Shown piece after piece: positions 34,111-38,660 of a stretch of 38,660 nucleotides of DNA. A program made the translations under genes and the position numbers. Every line of letters starts with the position of its first letter. Positions within the stretch are counted from its first letter, which is position 1. The stretch is taken from contig SLRQ01000050.1 of assembly GCA_007130885.1 (NCBI GenBank), forward strand, positions 1-38,660, in the 5' to 3' direction. The notes beneath the pieces were generated by a model. It saw only the letters and a list, made by a program, of their open reading frames with translations. It was not told the DNA's origin and searched no databases. The DNA comes from Deltaproteobacteria bacterium. GTDB taxonomy: Bacteria > Myxococcota > Myxococcia > SLRQ01.

Positions 34111-35925
34111 ATGAAAAATAAAAAGATTTGCCTGTTACCATATGGAGAGTCCGAGGGGCGCTATCATACATTATTTTCTCAGAACGCCCTTTATGCTCTT
34201 GCTTCATACTTGCAAGCGTCTCCTGAATTAAGTGCTCACCTAGACCTCAAAATTGTACCTTGGCCGCTCAGTCATAAACATTTTTTTAGAGATTTATTCA
34301 TGCAGCACAGTGACCTTATACTGTACCTGCGAAAAGAGCGGCCACTGATGGTATGCTTCAGTCTTTATGCCTTGACGCTGCTGCCATGCTACAGGCTTGC
34401 CAAGACCATCAAGGAAGTAATTCCGGAGATAACTATAGTTGCCGGGGGGCCCGAAATTATCGACCGGCAAACCTTTTCAGCACGCTATCCCGCCTTTGAT
34501 GTTCTCGTGGAAGGGGCCGGCGAAGTCCCGTTTCGGAAGCTGATGGAGGCGCTCATACTTAAAGAAGTGGATTATTCCGGCATTCCCAATATTTCTTTTC
34601 GAGAGCCCCATGGTCGTATGGTCCATAATGATCTGGAGGTGGTTCCCGACGATCCCTCCCTTCTCTCCAATGCTTTTGCGGGGTTCTATTCTGACCTTCA
34701 AGGTGACGCAGTTTGGATGAGAGCACGGGGCTGTAAGAATAACTGCTCGTACTGCGGGTGGGCGGGACAGCCCCGTTGGCCGAAACCACCTGGTCTAGTT
34801 ACGGCGGAGCTTGAAGCTATTCTCTCGCCGCAACGATTGACGCGGTTTCAAATGTTCGACTCTGATGTCATGGATACAGTGGATGAAGCCCCAGAGGCTT
34901 ATGAGGCTATGCGAGCCACCTTGGCAAGGTACGGCTGCCCCCCGATGACAGTATTCATAAGGCCGGCATCTTTAGTCCATCCACGGCTCGAGGAAACAAT
35001 TCACGAACTCAATATCACTGAAATCTACATCGGCTTGCAGAGCCTCAACCATAGTACACTTCGCGCAATCGGTAGGGGGTGGCAAATCGAGCAGCATGAT
35101 TTTCTGGCTGAAGCCCCCTCCTCGGTCCTCATACGAGCCATTCCCCAGCTTATGGTGCCTCTTCCAGAAGAGACCCCAGAGAGTTTTTACAACGGCATTC
35201 GTGAGCTGGTTGCCTTGGGATATCTACGCCTTCACGTCTTCAGCACTTTGGTGCTTCCAGGCACTAGACTGCGACGGGACGCGTCCAGACTTGGAATTCG
35301 GCACTACTCATCGCCTCCGTACCTGTGCTTTGAGACACCCACTTTTTCAGTGACTGATGTGCTGGAGGCACAGGCGGTCGGCCAAGTTTATTTGGCGCTG
35401 GAGGACCACATGCCATTTACTCCAAGAGAGGCTTACCAGCGAATGCAACAGATTTACTCCTCGCGAACCGACCTTTTCACTCACATTTTGAATGAGTATC
35501 GCAAAACCGGAACCTGGTCGGGCTGTCAGGCAGCCATTGCCGAGGAGTTTCTCAGCGAGGACACTAGTCGTGAAGGCACCGGCGATGTGACAACACCCCG
35601 GGCTGTACCAACGGGCGACCAGCCACTGCATTCGAGCATCGTAGAAGCCAGTATTTGTCGCGAAGACTATCCCGATGAAAAGCTGCTACGGAATGTCATT
35701 GCTCGTTACAATCTAGAATGGGTCGAAGAACATGTTGCTGGTGATGAATGCATACTTTTTCTAAACGGCGAAAAGGGAAGTTTGCGGATCGCCTTCTTCC
35801 CTGCCGATTCGGCTCGCAGGAGATTCGGCGAGGGCGGCAACATTGCTATCGCGTACTCCGGTTCTTTGCCTGACCTAAAGCTGATGCACGAGTTGCTGGC
35901 TCTGTGTCGGAATTCCGTCTTATAG
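34111..35925 (+). CDS. Radical SAM protein with B12-binding-like N-terminus and extra C-terminal domain (second of a pair)
   Basis: The 604-residue protein follows the first radical SAM gene after 60 bp; GCAGGA lies 9-10 nt upstream of the ATG. The N-terminal ~190 residues are B12-binding-like ('LMVCFSLYALTLLPCYRLA', 'ITIVAGGPEIIDRQTF', 'FDVLVEGAGEVPFRKLM'). The cluster motif is canonical CX3CX2C: C208, C212 and C215 in 'ARGCKNNCSYCGWAG'. 'QMFDSDVMDTVDEAPEAYEAM', 'EIYIGLQSLNHSTLRAIGRGW' and 'LMVPLPEETPESFYNGI' are typical radical SAM barrel blocks. After about residue 500, a linker leads to an 80-90-residue domain ('LLRNVIARYNLEWVEEH' to the end) that I cannot assign. The AT-rich composition matches the first gene. 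Function unknown; tandem placement suggests successive or joint action on one substrate. Confidence 0.86.
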   Translation: MKNKKICLLPYGESEGRYHTLFSQNALYALASYLQASPELSAHLDLKIVPWPLSHKHFFRDLFMQHSDLILYLRKERPLMVCFSLYALTLLPCYRLAKTIKEVIPEITIVAGGPEIIDRQTFSARYPAFDVLVEGAGEVPFRKLMEALILKEVDYSGIPNISFREPHGRMVHNDLEVVPDDPSLLSNAFAGFYSDLQGDAVWMRARGCKNNCSYCGWAGQPRWPKPPGLVTAELEAILSPQRLTRFQMFDSDVMDTVDEAPEAYEAMRATLARYGCPPMTVFIRPASLVHPRLEETIHELNITEIYIGLQSLNHSTLRAIGRGWQIEQHDFLAEAPSSVLIRAIPQLMVPLPEETPESFYNGIRELVALGYLRLHVFSTLVLPGTRLRRDASRLGIRHYSSPPYLCFETPTFSVTDVLEAQAVGQVYLALEDHMPFTPREAYQRMQQIYSSRTDLFTHILNEYRKTGTWSGCQAAIAEEFLSEDTSREGTGDVTTPRAVPTGDQPLHSSIVEASICREDYPDEKLLRNVIARYNLEWVEEHVAGDECILFLNGEKGSLRIAFFPADSARRRFGEGGNIAIAYSGSLPDLKLMHELLALCRNSVL

Positions 35926-35937
35926 CAAAGGGCACCA

Positions 35938-36012
35938 ATGATTCACCAGGTTCCGAATCTGAGAGCCTCGGTCCGAAATGGTTGGGAACACCTTGAGTTG
36001 AAAGCCGGATAA
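35938..36012 (+). CDS. Possible 24-residue peptide ORF downstream of the radical SAM pair
   Basis: ATG at 35938 is 12 bp after the radical SAM stop codon. AAAGGG at 35927-35932 gives a good ribosome binding site at 5-nt spacing. The peptide begins 'MIHQVPNLRAS', contains one Trp, and ends '-LELKAG'. It has no Cys, Ser/Thr-rich or Gly-rich core of common modified peptides. The TAA stop shares a base with the next ATG (TAATG at 36010-36014). It may be a real co-translated peptide, for example an enzyme substrate, or chance. Low confidence. Confidence 0.25.
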   Translation: MIHQVPNLRASVRNGWEHLELKAG

Positions 36013-36185
36013 TGGACGATTTACGCGACACTTCGTACTATCGCGTTGTGTCAGGACTTGGACCTCGTGGGAGTATTGGGCACCAAGAAAACGTCTGCAT
36101 GCGAGCGGAAGGCCGAAGGAGAAGAGTCAGCGGATGGCGCATTCACTTGGCCAACTGTCGTCCAGGCCGTCTTCCAAGATGGTGA
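36012..36185 (+). CDS. Possible 57-codon ORF overlapping the preceding mini-ORF and the convergent esterase gene
   Basis: The frame starts at the TAATG overlap with the 24-codon ORF and encodes 'MDDLRDTSYYRVVSGLGPRG' at its N-terminus, then becomes Arg-rich. Its last ~59 bp lie over the 3' end of the minus-strand esterase gene, which weakens the case for the C-terminal half. No family was recognised. The 201-bp gap 35926-36126 otherwise shows no strong dyad or terminator. Confidence 0.15.
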   Translation: MDDLRDTSYYRVVSGLGPRGSIGHQENVCMRAEGRRRRVSGWRIHLANCRPGRLPRW

Positions 36186-37125
36186 GATCCGGTACGCCGA
36201 AGGCATGTGACAAAAGAAAAGGCATCATCAGCGAAGGTATGTCCCAGGGGATGGTGTGGCCCCCATCATGTGCGCAAACTATGACGAGATGACCGTCATC
36301 GACGAGGGCGACCGCCATCTCCTCGGTGCTTATGTCGAAGCGAATCACCACTTGGTCGGTAGGCCCACCGTGGGTGGCTAGCACGGGAATCCGCCATGAC
36401 GGCGGTTGATAAGCGCTGGCCATTCCACCCGTGCCTCCGCTGAAAATGGCGACGCTAGCCAGATGCTCGCTCATGTGCATCATGAGGTAAGTGCTCCATA
36501 GGCCTCCGGCGCTGAAGCCGGTCGTATACACGCGAGCCAGGTCGATTTCGTATTGCTGGTCCAGGCATGCAAGGACGTCCGTGAACAAGACGGTGTCTAC
36601 CGACGCATCCTCGTGATCGAGAAACGGCCATTCATACTGGAAGAGCCCCGTGGAAGAAGGGGTGACGACTATGACTCCATAGGTAGAAGCGATATGTGCC
36701 GTTCGAAAGAAGGAAACGAACTGCTCGGCGTTGCTGCCGGCTCCATGATAGACGAAGAGCACGGGGGCGCCGCCGGGTTGGTCCGGAACGTCGAGATGCA
36801 CCTGTCGCTGATTGGCTCCAGAGCTGATTGCTACCGTGCCCGCGGACATCGGTGGGCAATCACCTCCACTGTAATCGGGTAAGGGAGCAGGTTGAGGCTT
36901 CTCCGGATCTTCCTCTTCTCCTTCTTCGTCATTTTCCTCGCCGTTCTCGCCCGGCTCCTCGTCCTCCCCGTTCTCGTCTTGCTCTTCATCCGAAAGGTTC
37001 GAATCGTCCGGAGCGGCGGGATCGAGGTCGCCTTCGTCTCCGTTGGCGCAGGAGATGAACAAAAAGGCCGTGAGCAAGGCGGCCAGTACCAATGGACCTT
37101 TTGTCTCGGTGGTGTGCTCGCTCAT
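36127..37125 (-). CDS. Lipoprotein alpha/beta-hydrolase, LpqC/PHB-depolymerase-like esterase
   Basis: The 332-residue protein has a lipoprotein signal peptide ending at 'LFISC' (C26), then an ~50-residue Asp/Glu/Gly-rich linker (about 29-78) leading to the catalytic domain. 'VLFVYHGAGSNAEQF' forms the oxyanion region, S205 in 'TTGFSAGGLW' is the nucleophile, D257 in 'HGGPTDQVV' and H290 in 'AHDGGHTIPW' complete a plausible triad. The layout resembles the LpqC and feruloyl/polyhydroxybutyrate esterase group. It probably hydrolyses ester bonds outside the cytoplasm; substrate unknown. The catalytic residues are intact. It is convergent with the radical SAM pair and 81 bp downstream of the carboxyltransferase gene. 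Confidence 0.87.
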   Translation of the reverse strand: MSEHTTETKGPLVLAALLTAFLFISCANGDEGDLDPAAPDDSNLSDEEQDENGEDEEPGENGEENDEEGEEEDPEKPQPAPLPDYSGGDCPPMSAGTVAISSGANQRQVHLDVPDQPGGAPVLFVYHGAGSNAEQFVSFFRTAHIASTYGVIVVTPSSTGLFQYEWPFLDHEDASVDTVLFTDVLACLDQQYEIDLARVYTTGFSAGGLWSTYLMMHMSEHLASVAIFSGGTGGMASAYQPPSWRIPVLATHGGPTDQVVIRFDISTEEMAVALVDDGHLVIVCAHDGGHTIPWDIPSLMMPFLLSHAFGVPDLTILEDGLDDSWPSECAIR

Positions 37126-37206
37126 GATTCGTTTCTACCTTAATGCCTGCTTATCTGTTTAGATCTTTTGAGGCATTCGGCTTTTGCCTGGATACGGAGG
37201 GGGAAG

Positions 37207-38660
37207 TCAAGCCGCCGGTAGAGGCGGAGCCGAGCGAAGCTCCGAGAAGGCGGTGCTGCCGCTTCTTCTTGTCGGGCCGCGCGCCAACGAGCGCCGGATT
37301 GTTTGGATTATGGCGGGTCGTACCCGGGAAGGTGGGATGACGGCGTCGAGTGAGCCCACCTTCACCGCGCGTTCGACTGTGTGTATGGAATCGAATGCGC
37401 TAGCTACCTCGCCTTGTTTCTCGATGAGCACGCGCGCTAGGAGTTCATCAAGCTCCTCGCGGAGACGAAGTCTCCGGTTCGGGGCGGCTTGCTCTAGGGC
37501 CTTGCGAGCCTCCCGCACCCGCTGATCCGACTGCGCCCGGCGGCGAACCTCGTGATGGAAGACCACCTTTGCGGCTGGGGCGCCTCCGATCACCGAAGCG
37601 TACGATCCCTCGACTGCAAGCGCGGTAAGGTCGGGGTTGAGGGCTTTCGAGAATACGACGTAGGCTCCGCCATGGTATCGGCCGATGACCACGAAGACGA
37701 TGGGGCCATCGAAGTTGACAACAGCGCGGCCGATCTCCGCTCCATACTCCAATTGCAAGCGACGCATGGACTCGGGGCTGCCGTCGAAGCCGGTCAGGTT
37801 CGCCAGGATGACCGCGGGCCGGTTGCCGCTTGCGGAGTTCAGTGCCCGCGCAACCTTCTTCGAGCTCTTCGGGAACAGGGTGCCGCCCGTCCAGACATCG
37901 GGGCCGTCGAGGGGGAGGCGGCCCCGTCGCGGAATGGGGCGGGACTCGAAGCCTACAAGACACACAGGATGGCCGCCTATATGCGCGTCCCAGACGACCG
38001 CCGTTTCGGCTTCGGCCATTCCGGAGAAGCGCTCCAGGGGACGGTCGTCCTGGTCCATGACGGTGGCCATGACCTCCCTGATGGCGAAAGGTCGCTTTCG
38101 GCCGGGATTCTTGCTTTCATCGAATATGTCCCCGACCTTTGCGAAAGGTTCACCGAACGCTGCTTCATAAGGAGAATCCAAGATGGAGCGGTCTTCGGAA
38201 TCGCTCGTGGCCTGAAGCCGCGGTGCGACTTCGCCGGGTTGGCGCCAGGTGAAGCGGTAGTGCTCGAAGAGGATCTGGTATGCGTGTCCGAGGTCGCCGG
38301 CCGAAAACGCGGCTTGACCATTTGGTCCCATTATTCGTTCGAAGCCCCCTATGCCGCGTTCGTCCTCGGCAGCGACGCCGCCCGATGCCTCGAGCGCCTT
38401 TTTCCCCGTAAGCACCATCGACCCTTCGGGGGTCATGATTAGAATCCCCCTTGTGTGCATCAGCATTGTTGCCTCGGCGTTCCAGTAAGACTGGGCGCCG
38501 ACGTTCACCCCGGCGACGATTGTATTTATCTCGCCGCCTGCTTGTGTGAAACGGACTATTCGGTGCAGTACCCGGGCCGTCCAGTCGAGGTTCTCCGTTC
38601 CGCTGTCCATGGCGATCTTGGCCCCCGAGCTGATGGGCAGCCACTCGACGGGAAGGCCCC
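37207..38660 (-). CDS. Acyl-CoA carboxylase-type carboxyltransferase, 5' part outside the window
   Basis: The frame is open to the window edge, so the visible ~484 residues are the C-terminal part of a larger protein. The first visible residues ('VEWLPISSGAKIAMDSGTEN') already lie inside the carboxyltransferase domain. Signatures include 'AGVNVGAQSYWNAEATMLMHTRG', 'SMVLTGKKALEASGGVAAED', 'GIGGFERIMGPNGQA', 'NRPAVILANLTGFDGSPESMRR' and 'GRYHGGAYVVFSKALNPDL', with 'GSYASVIGGAPAAKVVF' near the end. It transfers a carboxyl group from biotin to an acyl-CoA. The separate two-half layout within one chain suggests a large multidomain carboxylase, perhaps with biotin domains upstream; the substrate (acetyl-, propionyl- or other CoA) cannot be told. 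The C-terminal Arg-rich tail is loosely conserved. Confidence 0.9.
   Translation of the reverse strand, partial: GLPVEWLPISSGAKIAMDSGTENLDWTARVLHRIVRFTQAGGEINTIVAGVNVGAQSYWNAEATMLMHTRGILIMTPEGSMVLTGKKALEASGGVAAEDERGIGGFERIMGPNGQAAFSAGDLGHAYQILFEHYRFTWRQPGEVAPRLQATSDSEDRSILDSPYEAAFGEPFAKVGDIFDESKNPGRKRPFAIREVMATVMDQDDRPLERFSGMAEAETAVVWDAHIGGHPVCLVGFESRPIPRRGRLPLDGPDVWTGGTLFPKSSKKVARALNSASGNRPAVILANLTGFDGSPESMRRLQLEYGAEIGRAVVNFDGPIVFVVIGRYHGGAYVVFSKALNPDLTALAVEGSYASVIGGAPAAKVVFHHEVRRRAQSDQRVREARKALEQAAPNRRLRLREELDELLARVLIEKQGEVASAFDSIHTVERAVKVGSLDAVIPPSRVRPAIIQTIRRSLARGPTRRSGSTAFSELRSAPPLPAA

Noticed and set aside
37552..38442. 296-codon plus-strand frame opposite the carboxyltransferase gene
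   Set aside because: It is a mirror of a strongly conserved carboxyltransferase reading frame and has no family features.
1..38660. tRNA genes, CRISPR arrays, insertion sequences and attachment sites
   Set aside because: Reading through the window I saw no cloverleaf-like tRNA, no regularly spaced repeats, no transposase and no terminal inverted repeats. The radical SAM segment looks acquired by composition only; no mobile-element boundary was found.

Overview
The window is 38.7 kb of gene-dense bacterial chromosome whose centre is one long division and cell-wall (dcw) cluster. No rRNA, tRNA, CRISPR array or insertion sequence was recognised. MurE carries the DNPR motif of meso-diaminopimelate-adding enzymes, so the wall is probably of the Gram-negative type. 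FtsI carries a C-terminal PASTA domain. Several lipoproteins have long Glu/Asp-rich linkers, and there is a large acyl-CoA carboxylase-type carboxyltransferase. Together these point to a deltaproteobacterial, Myxococcota or Bradymonadota-like organism of fairly high GC. That placement is inference from gene style, not from a phylogenetic marker.

Layout. (1) 1-2445: the tail of a TPR membrane protein, a small zinc-ribbon protein, and a convergent pair made of an RluA-type pseudouridine synthase and a single-domain response regulator. (2) 2579-5885, minus strand: a GH57 glycosidase-like protein overlapping an upstream adenosine deaminase. (3) 6023-6796: a TatD-like TIM-barrel protein that has lost most of its metal ligands. 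(4) 7031-26090: mraZ-rsmH-ftsL-ftsI-murE-murF-mraY-murD-ftsW-murG-murC-murB-ddl-ftsQ-ftsA-ftsZ, all on the plus strand, in classical order and with many stop/start overlaps. These genes make UDP-MurNAc-pentapeptide (MurB/C/D/E/F, Ddl), build lipid I and II (MraY, MurG), polymerise and cross-link septal wall (FtsW, FtsI) and assemble the divisome (FtsL, FtsQ, FtsA, FtsZ). (5) 26127-27877: two small membrane proteins and a DUF4349 lipoprotein with an unusual C-terminus. (6) 27984-32051: a MoxR ATPase / DUF58 / transglutaminase operon. (7) 32269-35925: two tandem, AT-richer radical SAM genes with B12-binding-like N-termini, flanked by non-coding DNA and possible tiny ORFs. (8) 36127-38660, minus strand: a lipoprotein esterase and the 3' part of a carboxyltransferase gene that runs off the window.

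The best candidate for something undescribed is the radical SAM pair at 32269-35925. It differs in base composition from both flanks. The first enzyme has a CX4CX2C cluster motif, and the second has an unassigned C-terminal domain. A 24-residue ORF with a good ribosome binding site follows the second enzyme and overlaps a 57-codon ORF at TAATG. Other items worth checking are two probable pseudoenzymes (the TatD-like protein and the GH57 protein with Asn at the expected acid/base Asp), a helically phased 10-bp repeat between murE and murF, and a cluster of inverted repeats upstream of mraZ.
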